Positions 15,444 to 23,188 of a stretch of DNA of 64,000 nt are shown piece after piece. Numbering within the stretch: the stretch's first letter is position 1; each line of letters starts with the position of its first letter. The position numbers and the translations under genes were made by a program. The stretch is from Oscillospiraceae bacterium (GTDB lineage: Bacteria > Bacillota_A > Clostridia > Oscillospirales > Oscillospiraceae). Under the pieces are notes generated by a model. The model made no database searches. It was given only the letters and a program-made list of their open reading frames with translations, and was not told the DNA's origin. Where the stretch lies: the NCBI GenBank assembly GCA_017627975.1, contig JAGAFT010000091.1, forward strand, positions 62,001 to 126,000, read 5' to 3'.

Positions 15444-16268
15444 TTGAATCATAAAAAAAGCCTGAAAAAATGCATATGCTGGCTTTTGATCCTGTGCTGC
15501 TGCCTGTTTTGTACAGGCTGTGCATCAGGCGGGACCGGTTACGGGGTCAAAGCCGTGATGACGCTGGTAGACCAGGAGTATTCCATCGCATTTCGCAATG
15601 ACGACCCCACGGCCTATTATGTAATCGGTGCGATCCAGGCTCTGGACGAGGAAGGAAAACTCAGCGAGCTCTGCACCAAATGGTTTGGCCAGCGTATCAT
15701 TTCCTTCCCGCGGACCAATATCCGGCTGGATGAGCTCCCGCCGACGGATTACCGGGATTTTATCATCGGACTTGATATCAACTCATTCCCGCTTGCTTAT
15801 TCCTCCAACGGCGAGTACTGGGGCTTCGATGTTGAGTTTGCCATCGCGGTGGCGGAAAAGCTGGGCTGGCACATCAAGATGCAGCCGATTGAAAAAGAGA
15901 ATGTGTATATCGAGCTGTCCTCCGGAAACATTGACTGTGCCTGGGGCGGCCTGGCGCTGGATCCTGACGAGATTGAGCAACGGGTGTACTCCCGTTACGG
16001 CCCCTATGTGGAAAACGACATCGTTGTTGCGGTACGCGCCAACAGCTATACCATGAACAAGATGATGCTTTCCGGGAAGAAGATGGTTATGCCGTCTACC
16101 CCGGAAGCCATGGCGGCGCTGAACACCGACCAGAAGCTCATCAAGCGTCTCGGCCAGATCACTCGACTGGCCGGGGGAACGACGGAGTGTTTTGCACAGC
16201 TCTATGCCGGAAAATGCGACGCCGTACTGACAGACAGTACCGCACTATATTATTTCAACAGTCATTAA
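15444..16268 (+). CDS. Solute-binding lipoprotein (SBP_bac_3-like) with apparent circular permutation
   Basis: A lipoprotein signal ends in the lipobox LFCTGC (Cys26). Residues 36-82 (DQEYSIAFRNDDP... LSELCTKWFG) look like the piece that normally closes an SBP_bac_3 fold. Residues 104-274 supply the normal beginning and middle (RDFIIGLDINSFPLAYS, GEYWGFDVEFAIAVAEKLGW, LSSGNIDCAWGGL, LYAGKCDAVLTDS) and then stop where that closing piece would be expected. The order is therefore that of a circular permutant. No permease or ATPase gene is nearby. The TTG start has GAGG about 9 bases upstream. The ligand is unknown; an amino acid is typical of the family. Confidence 0.78.
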   Translation: MNHKKSLKKCICWLLILCCCLFCTGCASGGTGYGVKAVMTLVDQEYSIAFRNDDPTAYYVIGAIQALDEEGKLSELCTKWFGQRIISFPRTNIRLDELPPTDYRDFIIGLDINSFPLAYSSNGEYWGFDVEFAIAVAEKLGWHIKMQPIEKENVYIELSSGNIDCAWGGLALDPDEIEQRVYSRYGPYVENDIVVAVRANSYTMNKMMLSGKKMVMPSTPEAMAALNTDQKLIKRLGQITRLAGGTTECFAQLYAGKCDAVLTDSTALYYFNSH

Positions 16269-16274
16269 AAAGCC

Positions 16275-16323
16275 ATATGAACACACACCCCTGACAAAAC
16301 GTGTCAGGGGTGTGTGTTCATAT
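16275..16323. terminator. Bidirectional terminator hairpin
   Basis: A 22-bp perfect stem (16275-16296 with 16302-16323) has a 5-nt loop and lies between the convergent lipoprotein and cupin genes. The stem is extended by flanking CC/GG pairs. Confidence 0.75.
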
Positions 16324-16344
16324 ATGGGAACGCAGTAAAAGAGT

Positions 16345-16692
16345 TTACTTGAAGAGAATCAGCGCGATTGCTTCCAGTGTCTCTTCACCGATGTTCTTTA
16401 AGGAATGCCCTTCACCGTCGTCGACAAAGGTGACATCCCCGGGGCCGACGGTTACAAGTGTCCCGTTGTCGTTGTACTCGCCTTTTCCTTTCAGGATATA
16501 GTAAGTCTCGCCGTCTCCGTGATGGATGTGCCAGCCGACCTCACAGCCGGGAGCCAGATAGAGATGATTGAAGACACGGCCCTTGTCATACATCTCGGCA
16601 TTGCTCTCAAGAATCAGGCGCATTCTGGCCATACCTTCACCGTCGAACATTTTCTTTTCCACGTACTTGGCTTCATTGTTATAGCGTACCAT
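16345..16692 (-). CDS. Small single-domain cupin
   Basis: The 115-residue protein is one cupin barrel. Motif 1 is GWHIHHGDGETYYILKGKG, with His-x-His and Glu as metal ligands, and motif 2 is GDVTFVDDGEGHSLKN, with the fourth ligand His. Such mini-cupins act as sugar isomerases, dioxygenases or ligand sensors. Nothing here identifies the substrate. It is monocistronic, with an AT-rich upstream region. Confidence 0.88.
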   Translation of the reverse strand: MVRYNNEAKYVEKKMFDGEGMARMRLILESNAEMYDKGRVFNHLYLAPGCEVGWHIHHGDGETYYILKGKGEYNDNGTLVTVGPGDVTFVDDGEGHSLKNIGEETLEAIALILFK

Positions 16693-16871
16693 TTGAATCC
16701 CTCACAATCAAAGAATGATGTTAACGATAATTATAAAAGAGAATCTGTAAAATATCAACCATGAAACAGAATAAAATCAACTTGAAATCGCAATTTCTCA
16801 CAAATTTTCACTTTAAGGCGCCATTTTCATTTTTATTTTACAATTTATTTCCAATTTCTAAAAAAAAAAGC

Positions 16872-16900
16872 TTTTCAAAACGCTTTTTTTCATATATATT
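16872..16900 (+). promoter_or_regulatory. Putative promoter of the S1-domain gene
   Basis: The -35 box TTTTCA (16872-16877), 17 bases, and -10 box TATATT (16895-16900) lie in the AT-rich stretch 16693-16975. That stretch otherwise holds poly-A/T tracts and the palindrome at 16911-16942. Confidence 0.45.
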
Positions 16901-16910
16901 ATGAGCAATC

Positions 16911-16942
16911 TCAAAGAATGATCAAATTTGATTGTTCTTTGA
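16911..16942. promoter_or_regulatory. 32-base palindrome downstream of the promoter (candidate operator)
   Basis: TCAAAGAA (16911-16918) is mirrored by TTCTTTGA (16935-16942) around a central ATCAAATTTGAT palindrome; only two TG dinucleotides break the symmetry. It starts about 10 bases after the -10 box and ends 33 bases before the start codon. It could be a repressor site or a leader hairpin. Confidence 0.5.
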
Positions 16943-16975
16943 TGTCCAGCATATCTAGGATGGAGCTGATCTACC

Positions 16976-17416
16976 GTGGCAATTGAAGTTGGCAGTATTC
17001 AGGAGGGGAAGGTTACAGGCATCATGAATTTTGGCGCTTTTGTCTCGCTTCCGGGCGGGAAAAGCGGCCTGGTTCATATTTCTGAGATTTCCAATACGTT
17101 TGTAAAAGATGTTCATGATCATCTTAACGTCGGCCAGATGGTAAAGGTTAAGGTGCTCGAAATCAACGAGCAGGGTAAAATCAATCTTTCGATCAAGCGT
17201 GCGCTGGCAGAGGAGAAGAAGGAACCGGAACGTGAAGCGGCTCCGCCTCCGGTTGCTCCCAGCAAACCTGTGATGACGGAAGTAGGGGTGGTTGCCCCCC
17301 CGACCGGCGATTTGAGTTTTGAGGAAAAGCTGAAGAAGTTTATGCAGGCTTCCGACAGCAAGAACGCGGACAAACGGCGGAATACCGAGCGTAAGCAGCA
17401 TGCCAGACGCAAGTAA
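16976..17416 (+). CDS. YabR-like S1 RNA-binding domain protein
   Basis: This 146-residue protein has one S1 domain at residues 1-72 (VGSIQEGKVTGIMNFGAFVS, GLVHISEISNTFVKDVHDHL, INLSIKRAL). A Pro/Glu linker and a basic tail follow (FEEKLKKFMQASDS...RRNTERKQHARRK). The tail has the same FEQKMxKFL...KRNTE pattern as B. subtilis YabR, which lies beside divIC. Here it stands alone. It probably binds RNA or the ribosome. The start is GTG, with a weak upstream GGA, and the promoter and palindrome lie just ahead. Confidence 0.88.
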   Translation: MAIEVGSIQEGKVTGIMNFGAFVSLPGGKSGLVHISEISNTFVKDVHDHLNVGQMVKVKVLEINEQGKINLSIKRALAEEKKEPEREAAPPPVAPSKPVMTEVGVVAPPTGDLSFEEKLKKFMQASDSKNADKRRNTERKQHARRK

Positions 17417-17460
17417 GCCTGGGGTGCAAAGCACGCGAACGAATAAGTTCTGAAACAAGA

Positions 17461-17504
17461 CAGGCATCCTTCCGCATGAGCAAATCATGCAGGGAGGATG
17501 CCTG
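17461..17504. terminator. Bidirectional terminator hairpin
   Basis: CAGGCATCCT (17461-17470) pairs with AGGATGCCTG (17495-17504), with inner pairing GCATGA/TCATGC. It lies between the convergent S1-domain gene and the repeat protein gene. Confidence 0.75.
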
Positions 17505-17521
17505 TGTGTTCTGATGCAGGT

Positions 17522-18871
17522 TCAGCGCGGCAGAAAGTCGCAGCTGCTAAGCGGGTTCCACGTTGTGTCATAACGGTGATAGACAAAATGACCGTTATTC
17601 AGCGCCGCCATATAGTAGCCGGTTTCGAGCTCGGTGACAAACATCGTATCACCGAGTTCGCAGGGTAAATCAATGCTGTATTCCTGGTCCGGACCGAAGC
17701 TGAGTCGAAGCAGCGCCGAGCCCCTGGTCAGAATGACCCGGGTGAAGGTGGACAGGGCCGTAGAGCTCTGACCGATCGTAAAAGGAAGAAGACCGGGGTC
17801 TCCGGAATAGAGCTCCCAGTAGCCACAGTAGGGGAGATACAGGTTCAGCAGTTCCTGCCAACGGTCACGGTCAGGGAATACCCCTTCAAAGGAATGAAGC
17901 CAGGCCTGTGCCCCCGGAAGATCACCGGTGCTGCAAAGCATGAAGAAATCACGGGTATAGTCGGTGGCCTCGGCAATCCGCTGCGGGTAGGAAGCGCTGT
18001 CTCCATAATCGCCGAGGGAGCGAAACAGCTCCGCCAGGGCATCCTTCAGCAGCATCAGGTTGGCGGATGGAGCATCCTCAAGGCGGATGTCAGATTTGTC
18101 CTTGCCGCAGGCTGCTCTCAGTTCATCGACAAAACTGCTGCCGAGCCGAAGCGCCTCGGCAGTGGAGAGAGAAAAGATGCTGGTCTCGTTCGAATCAGTG
18201 GAGATGAGAGCATAGATGCGGCTCACATCGTAGCGGGAAAGAAACTGATACAGTGCGACAGCTTTCCGATAAAGGCATTCTGTGGCCATGGCTTTGCTGT
18301 CGGAAAAATCGTCCAGGCTTTCAAAAGCGGAGTGCGCTTCACTGTAGGCGCCGGATTCGAGCAGAGCAAAAGCACGGTCATAGGTCTCCTGATGCTGAAG
18401 TCGAAGCGCCTCCTCTGCCTGATCGTGCAGCATACGGACTTCCCGATCGACGCCTGCCTGACATTCTTCGGCACGGGAGGGGCTGTCTTTATAATCACCG
18501 AGAGCGTTAAAAGCCTCGCCCGCTGCACGATAAAGCAGCATGGCGACGGTTGTGTCCTCGCTGAGATCCTCTGCGGAGTATCCGGCAGTTTCCAGCATCG
18601 AGATGTCACCGGATTCCGCTGCGTTCATCAGCCTGTCGGCCTCAATGTAGGGGATTTCGCGGTTCAGTATGGTTTCACTGTCCCGATACAGTGGGATATC
18701 GGACAAAAGCTCCTGTGCGGCGGAGAGATCTCCTTCGTGCAGCGCATTCAACGCACTGCGGTAATGATGTTCACGGTAGACAGCACCGGGTACAGCCGCA
18801 ATCAGAAGAACCAGCAGCAAAATCGCCGGGATAATGAAGATGAGGTATTTTTTCTGAAGGAGCTTTTTCAT
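17522..18871 (-). CDS. Membrane-anchored helical-repeat (TPR-like) protein of unknown function
   Basis: The 449-residue protein has one N-terminal membrane helix (about 9-30). Then come at least four helical repeats of the 'A-x-x-L...G-D/Y...DS' type (ALHEGDLSAAQELL, AFNALGDYKDSPSRAEEC, LLESGAYSEAHSAFESL, LFRSLGDYGDSASYPQRI). They resemble the degenerate TPR-like repeats common in secreted Clostridia proteins. The last 110 residues are predicted beta-rich (FTIGQSSTALSTFTRVIL) and may form a small ligand domain. The gene is divergent from rpiB. I recognise no family with a known role. Confidence 0.7.
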   Translation of the reverse strand: MKKLLQKKYLIFIIPAILLLVLLIAAVPGAVYREHHYRSALNALHEGDLSAAQELLSDIPLYRDSETILNREIPYIEADRLMNAAESGDISMLETAGYSAEDLSEDTTVAMLLYRAAGEAFNALGDYKDSPSRAEECQAGVDREVRMLHDQAEEALRLQHQETYDRAFALLESGAYSEAHSAFESLDDFSDSKAMATECLYRKAVALYQFLSRYDVSRIYALISTDSNETSIFSLSTAEALRLGSSFVDELRAACGKDKSDIRLEDAPSANLMLLKDALAELFRSLGDYGDSASYPQRIAEATDYTRDFFMLCSTGDLPGAQAWLHSFEGVFPDRDRWQELLNLYLPYCGYWELYSGDPGLLPFTIGQSSTALSTFTRVILTRGSALLRLSFGPDQEYSIDLPCELGDTMFVTELETGYYMAALNNGHFVYHRYDTTWNPLSSCDFLPR

Positions 18872-18969
18872 CGGAAATACCGCCTCCTATGTATCCTTTC
18901 TGTATATATGCAGTATACCATGCAAAACCGAGACTTGCAACGAGATTTCATAATTTCTGCGGCACTTCG

Positions 18970-18998
18970 TTGACATTGAAACTTAAAATGACTATAAT
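18970..18998 (+). promoter_or_regulatory. Consensus sigma-A promoter of rpiB
   Basis: A perfect TTGACA (18970-18975), 17 bases, and a perfect TATAAT (18993-18998) indicate strong, constitutive expression of rpiB and probably the gene after it. Confidence 0.85.
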
Positions 18999-19031
18999 TG
19001 CTTTACCACTATTGTTATGGAGGATTCAACA

Positions 19032-19460
19032 ATGATTGCGATTGGTTCCGATCACGGCGGCTATGCACTGAAGCAGGCTGTGATGAAACATCTTGAAACC
19101 AGAGGCGAACAGTATCACGATTTCGGTACTTACAGCGAAGCAAGCTGCGATTATCCCGATTACGGCCGAGCAGTGGCGGAAGCTGTCGCGAGCGGAGAGT
19201 ATCAGTATGGGATCATCATCTGTGGAACAGGCATCGGTATTTCCATTACGGCCAACAAGGTCCGTGGAATTCGCGCGGCACTTTGCGGAGACTGTTTTTC
19301 CGCCGAGGCGACCAGACTTCACAATGATGCAAATATTCTTGCAATGGGCGCCCGCGTTGTCGGAGAGGGGCTGGCGCTGAAGATCGTGGATACGTTCCTG
19401 GATACCCCGTTTTCAAACGACGAACGCCATATCCGCCGGATTTCCAAGATTGAGCCGTGA
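19032..19460 (+). CDS. rpiB: Ribose-5-phosphate isomerase B
   Basis: The 142-residue enzyme interconverts ribose-5-phosphate and ribulose-5-phosphate in the pentose phosphate pathway. Signature blocks are IAIGSDHGGYALK at the N-terminus, YGIIICGTGIGISITANKV (active-site Cys and phosphate loop), and GARVVGEGLALKIVDTFL. I use ATG 19032, which has GGAGG eight bases upstream; the longer ATG at 19017 overlaps that ribosome site and adds residues not seen in the family. It has its own consensus promoter. Confidence 0.96.
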   Translation: MIAIGSDHGGYALKQAVMKHLETRGEQYHDFGTYSEASCDYPDYGRAVAEAVASGEYQYGIIICGTGIGISITANKVRGIRAALCGDCFSAEATRLHNDANILAMGARVVGEGLALKIVDTFLDTPFSNDERHIRRISKIEP

Positions 19461-19489
19461 ATTGAGCGTTCCGAAAAGGAGTAGATTCA

Positions 19490-20677
19490 TTGGCAAAGAA
19501 CTCTGATTTTTATCGAGGGAGAAGACAGCGCAGAAACTACTGGCTGATTCCGTTTATTCTGCTGATCGGCCTGATTACGCTGCTGATTGTGCTTTTCTAC
19601 GGACTGCAGAAATACGCGGTCATCAGAGACGACACAGTGAAAGTCGTCTTCTCTGACTCCGATGAAACGGTCAATTCTGAAACAACGACGGCAGCAGGCA
19701 CGAATATGGTGTTTGATTCCGTGGTTCCTGAAATCGTCTTTCAGCCTCCGGATTATTCCCGCGTGGTGGCAACGGCAGGAAGAAATGTGAAACCGCTCCG
19801 TGCTGTTTTTATCAGCGCCGAAGAGATCGGAGAGAGAAGACTGCAGGATGCCGCGGCAAATTTGGTCGACGGCAATGCCCTGATGCTCGAGATGAAGCCG
19901 AGAAGCGGCCAACTGATGTGGAATTCCAAAGCTTCTCTCGCCTACAGCTACGGCCTTTCGACCGACAATGACTTTACCAACTCCCTCCCGAAGTTGATCC
20001 CCGCACTCAAGACCAGAGAAGATGGGAAGACTGTCTATATGGTCGCACAGATCAGTTGCTTCATTGATGAAATGCTCGCGTCCCGAAGCACGCAGTACGC
20101 ACTGCGAACGGAGACCGGGTTTAACTACAGCGATGAAAACGGTTCCTGGCTGGATCCCTACAACGCTGACCTGCGCAACTATATTATCGAACTGATCCGG
20201 GAGCTGTATGACATGGGTTTTGATGAAGTGGTCCTGGCCGATGTGATGCACCCGGTGGGCGCTACGGTCCAGAACGCAGAGGGGGAGAACATCAAGGCCA
20301 AGTTCCTCTATACCAGAGAGATGTCCTATGACCCGGATCCGGTTACGGCGATCTGCGGATTTGCCGTGTACGTGGCGAACGAACTGAAGGACAAGCCGGG
20401 ACTTCTTTCCATCTATACCGACAGTCCGCAGTCTCTGGTTCGAAACAATGAAGACAGCGGACAAAACGCCGTCCTGTTCATGAAAATATATGACCGCGTT
20501 TTCTATCGGACCGACCGCTATACCTATACCTACAATCTGCAGGATATGCAGGGAAGCGTGCCCTACGGAAACGTTCAGGACCGCTTTGTCCCGGTGGTAA
20601 TCAACCTGATCCCGCATGACAACAGTTCCTGGGTCTATATCGAACAGATTGCCGAGGGGGAAGCGGGGAATACGTAA
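19490..20677 (+). CDS. Membrane-anchored putative glycoside-hydrolase-like (DUF4015) protein
   Basis: This 395-residue protein has a basic N-terminus and one membrane helix (about 17-42). The exported part resembles the DUF4015 putative glycosyl hydrolase (TIM-barrel) family: LRAVFISAEEIGERRLQDAAANLVDGN, then NALMLEMKPRSG, then DPYNADLRNYIIELIRELYDMGFDEVVLAD, and finally VPVVINLIPHDNSSW. Catalytic acids could be in the LEMK and LADVMHP strands. The start is TTG with AAAAGGAG upstream. It follows rpiB by 29 bases and probably shares its transcript. The substrate is unknown; a cell-wall or exopolysaccharide glycan is a guess. Confidence 0.7.
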   Translation: MAKNSDFYRGRRQRRNYWLIPFILLIGLITLLIVLFYGLQKYAVIRDDTVKVVFSDSDETVNSETTTAAGTNMVFDSVVPEIVFQPPDYSRVVATAGRNVKPLRAVFISAEEIGERRLQDAAANLVDGNALMLEMKPRSGQLMWNSKASLAYSYGLSTDNDFTNSLPKLIPALKTREDGKTVYMVAQISCFIDEMLASRSTQYALRTETGFNYSDENGSWLDPYNADLRNYIIELIRELYDMGFDEVVLADVMHPVGATVQNAEGENIKAKFLYTREMSYDPDPVTAICGFAVYVANELKDKPGLLSIYTDSPQSLVRNNEDSGQNAVLFMKIYDRVFYRTDRYTYTYNLQDMQGSVPYGNVQDRFVPVVINLIPHDNSSWVYIEQIAEGEAGNT

Positions 20678-20705
20678 GAACTTGAGGCAATTCGGTCAGT
20701 TTGAT

Positions 20706-20734
20706 TTGACATTGCAGCACATTCAGTGTAAAAT
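20706..20734 (+). promoter_or_regulatory. Promoter of nfnAB
   Basis: TTGACA (20706-20711), 17 bases, and TAAAAT (20729-20734) lie upstream of a strong AAAAGGAG ribosome site. Confidence 0.75.
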
Positions 20735-20799
20735 TCATATGTATGACCGATGGGCGGACCGCCGACTCGGTCAATCAACACGGCAAAAGGAGTACAGCC

Positions 20800-21666
20800 A
20801 TGTATAAGGTAGTAACCAAGAGATATCTGAATGATGCCAAGAGCATCTGTCTTTTCGAAATCGAGGCGCCGCTTGTGGCAAAGCATGCCCAAGCCGGACA
20901 GTTTGTGGTTTTTCGTCTGGACGAACAGGGTGAGCGTGTTCCGGTATCCGTTGCCGGCTATGATCGCGAGAAAGGAACCGTCACCGTGATGGTCCAGGCC
21001 GCCGGAAAGACGACCAAAATGCTCCATACGGTGGAACAGGGCGATTATATCTCGGACTTTGTCGGCCCGCTCGGCAAGGCCACAGAGATGGAAGGCCTGA
21101 AGAAGGTCTGTGTCGTCGGCGGCGGTGTCGGCTGCGCCATTGCGTATCCGATTGCCAAGGAAATGCACGCCAGAGGGATTGACGTGACCTTTATCGGCGG
21201 TTTCCGCAGCGCCGATATTGTGATCCTGAAGGAAGAACTGAAAGCTGCGTCCGATAAGCTCATCATGTGCACGGACGACGGCACCTACGGCGAGAAGGGC
21301 TTTACCACGGTGTTCCTGAAGAATGAAATCGAAGCGAACATCAAAGAAGGAAAGCCCCAGTTTGACCGCGTCATTGCCATCGGCCCGGACATTATGATGA
21401 AATTCCTCGCGGACGTGACCCGCCCTTACGGAATCAAGACCATCATCTCTCTCGACCCGATCATGGTGGACGGCACCGGCATGTGCGGATGCTGCCGTGT
21501 GATCGTCGGCGGCGAGACGAAGTTTGCATGTGTCGACGGCCCGGACTTTGATGCCCATGAGGTCGACTTTGACAGTCTGCTGAAGCGCGCTGCGTTTTAC
21601 AAGGATGAGCAGGATGAAGCGGCCAAACACATCTGCAAGATCACAGGAGGAAAGAGAAATGGCTAA
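20800..21666 (+). CDS. nfnA: NADH-dependent ferredoxin:NADP+ oxidoreductase small subunit (NfnA-type)
   Basis: The 288-residue protein has a ferredoxin-reductase layout. An FAD-binding beta-barrel (1-95; AGQFVVFRLDEQGERVPVSVAG) is followed by an NAD-binding domain (VCVVGGGVGCAIAYPIAKEM) and a C-terminal [2Fe-2S] site (DGTGMCGCCRV...CVDGP). With the adjacent large subunit it matches NfnAB/SudAB, which bifurcates electrons between NADPH, NAD+ and ferredoxin. I chose ATG 20800 because of the AAAAGGAG site; the in-frame ATG at 20743 adds 19 unrelated residues. It overlaps nfnB by eight bases. Confidence 0.9.
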   Translation: MYKVVTKRYLNDAKSICLFEIEAPLVAKHAQAGQFVVFRLDEQGERVPVSVAGYDREKGTVTVMVQAAGKTTKMLHTVEQGDYISDFVGPLGKATEMEGLKKVCVVGGGVGCAIAYPIAKEMHARGIDVTFIGGFRSADIVILKEELKAASDKLIMCTDDGTYGEKGFTTVFLKNEIEANIKEGKPQFDRVIAIGPDIMMKFLADVTRPYGIKTIISLDPIMVDGTGMCGCCRVIVGGETKFACVDGPDFDAHEVDFDSLLKRAAFYKDEQDEAAKHICKITGGKRNG

Positions 21667-23062
21667 TCTGAAGGTCAATATGAGCATGACAAAGAACGAA
21701 ATGCCCGAGCAGGACCCTGTTGTCCGCGCCGGCAATTTCGATGAAGTTGCTCTTGGATATGATGCAGAGACCGCGATGAAGGAAGCTGCCCGCTGCCTGG
21801 ACTGCAAAAACAGTCCCTGCCGCAGCGGCTGCCCGGTGAGCGTGAAGATTCCCCGCTTCCTTGAAAAGGTCCGTGACGGTGATTTCGACGCGGCTTATGA
21901 CATCATCACCAGTACCAACTCTCTGCCTGCGGTCTGCGGCCGTGTGTGTCCCCAGGAGAAGCAGTGCGAGTCCAAGTGCGTCCGCGGCCTGAAAGGCGAG
22001 TCCGTAGGCATCGGCCGTCTGGAGCGCTTTGTGGCGGACTATCACATGGCGAAGAAGGATAAGCCGGAGCCGACTGCGCCCGAGTCCAACGGCCACCGCA
22101 TCGCGGTGATCGGTTCCGGTCCTGCCGGTCTGACTTGCGCGGGTGATCTGCGCAAGATGGGTTATGACGTAACCATTTTCGAAGCCTTCCACAAATCGGG
22201 CGGTGTGCTGGTTTACGGTATTCCGCAGTTCCGTCTGCCGAAGGAAATTGTTGCCGCGGAAATCGAAAACCTGACCAAGATGGGCGTCAAGATTGTAAAC
22301 AATGCCATCATTGGCAAGTCCATCACCGTGGACGAGCTTTTTGAGGAAGGCTTTGAAGCGGTGTTCATCGGCTCGGGAGCCGGTCTGCCGCAGTTCCTGC
22401 ATATCCCGGGAGAGAACCTTCTGGGAGTCTACAGCGCCAATGAGCTTCTGACCCGTACCAATCTTATGAAGGCGTACCGTGACGACTACGACACACCCAT
22501 CAAGCACTTTCACCGTGTTGCCGTGGTCGGTGCCGGAAACGTTGCAATGGACGCCGCGCGTGTGGCAAAGCGCCTCGGAGCCGAACATGTTTACATCACC
22601 TATCGCCGCGGCCGCGACGAGCTGCCTGCCCGTAAGGAGGAAGTCGAGCATGCGGAAGCCGAGGGGATCGAGTTCAATCTGCTGAACAACCCCTGTGCCA
22701 TCCACGGCGATGAGGACGGCCATGTCACCGGGATCGAACTGATCCGCCAGGAGCTGGGCGAGCCGGATGAAAAAGGCCGCCGCAAACCGGTCGCGGTACC
22801 TGATTCCAACTGGGTCCTGGATGTGGACACCGTGATTATCGCAATCGGCACAAGCCCGAACCCGCTGATCCGCAACACCACGGAAGGCTTGACCTTTACC
22901 CGCAAAGGCGGCATTGAGGCGGATGAGGGCGGCGTGACCTCCCGTCCGGGCATCTTTGCAGGCGGCGACGCGGTCACCGGTTCGGCAACGGTTATTCTGG
23001 CCATGGGCGCCGGAAAAGCCGGAGCCAAGAGCATTGACGAGTACATCAAAAGCAAGAAATAA
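21659..23062 (+). CDS. nfnB: NfnB/GltA-type large subunit (NADPH-dependent)
   Basis: The 467-residue protein begins with two cysteine clusters for [4Fe-4S] centres (CLDCKNSPCRSGCPVSVKIP and CGRVCPQEKQCESKCVRG). FAD and NADPH Rossmann loops follow (IGSGPAGLTCAGDLRKMGY; VVGAGNVAMDAARVAKRLG), with GIFAGGDAVTGSATVILAM near the end. Alone, such proteins are annotated as NADPH-dependent glutamate synthase small chain (gltA-like). Next to nfnA and without gltB, NfnB is the better reading. It starts within the nfnA stop behind AGGAGG. Confidence 0.92.
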   Translation: MANLKVNMSMTKNEMPEQDPVVRAGNFDEVALGYDAETAMKEAARCLDCKNSPCRSGCPVSVKIPRFLEKVRDGDFDAAYDIITSTNSLPAVCGRVCPQEKQCESKCVRGLKGESVGIGRLERFVADYHMAKKDKPEPTAPESNGHRIAVIGSGPAGLTCAGDLRKMGYDVTIFEAFHKSGGVLVYGIPQFRLPKEIVAAEIENLTKMGVKIVNNAIIGKSITVDELFEEGFEAVFIGSGAGLPQFLHIPGENLLGVYSANELLTRTNLMKAYRDDYDTPIKHFHRVAVVGAGNVAMDAARVAKRLGAEHVYITYRRGRDELPARKEEVEHAEAEGIEFNLLNNPCAIHGDEDGHVTGIELIRQELGEPDEKGRRKPVAVPDSNWVLDVDTVIIAIGTSPNPLIRNTTEGLTFTRKGGIEADEGGVTSRPGIFAGGDAVTGSATVILAMGAGKAGAKSIDEYIKSKK

Positions 23063-23122
23063 CAAATCGTTTACTTGACAGATCACCGGTGCTGTGATAT
23101 TGTCTGTCAAGGATAGTTAGGC

Positions 23123-23150
23123 GGGCGCCTGTGGTTTCCCACGGGTGCCC
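23123..23150 (+). terminator. Hairpin after nfnB
   Basis: GGGCGCCTGTGG (23123-23134) pairs with CCACGGGTGCCC (23139-23150), including two G-U pairs and a 4-nt loop. A CCTTTT tract follows. Probable terminator. Confidence 0.5.
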
Positions 23151-23188
23151 ACTCCTTTTCATAGAATGGTAAGAGGATGTGATTATCA

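Noticed and set aside
16861..16891. Poly-A/T hairpin (AAAAAAAAGC...GCTTTTTTT) as a terminator
   Set aside because: It lies upstream of the S1-domain gene and about 170 bases behind the cupin start, so no transcript ends there; it is more likely part of an AT-rich promoter region.
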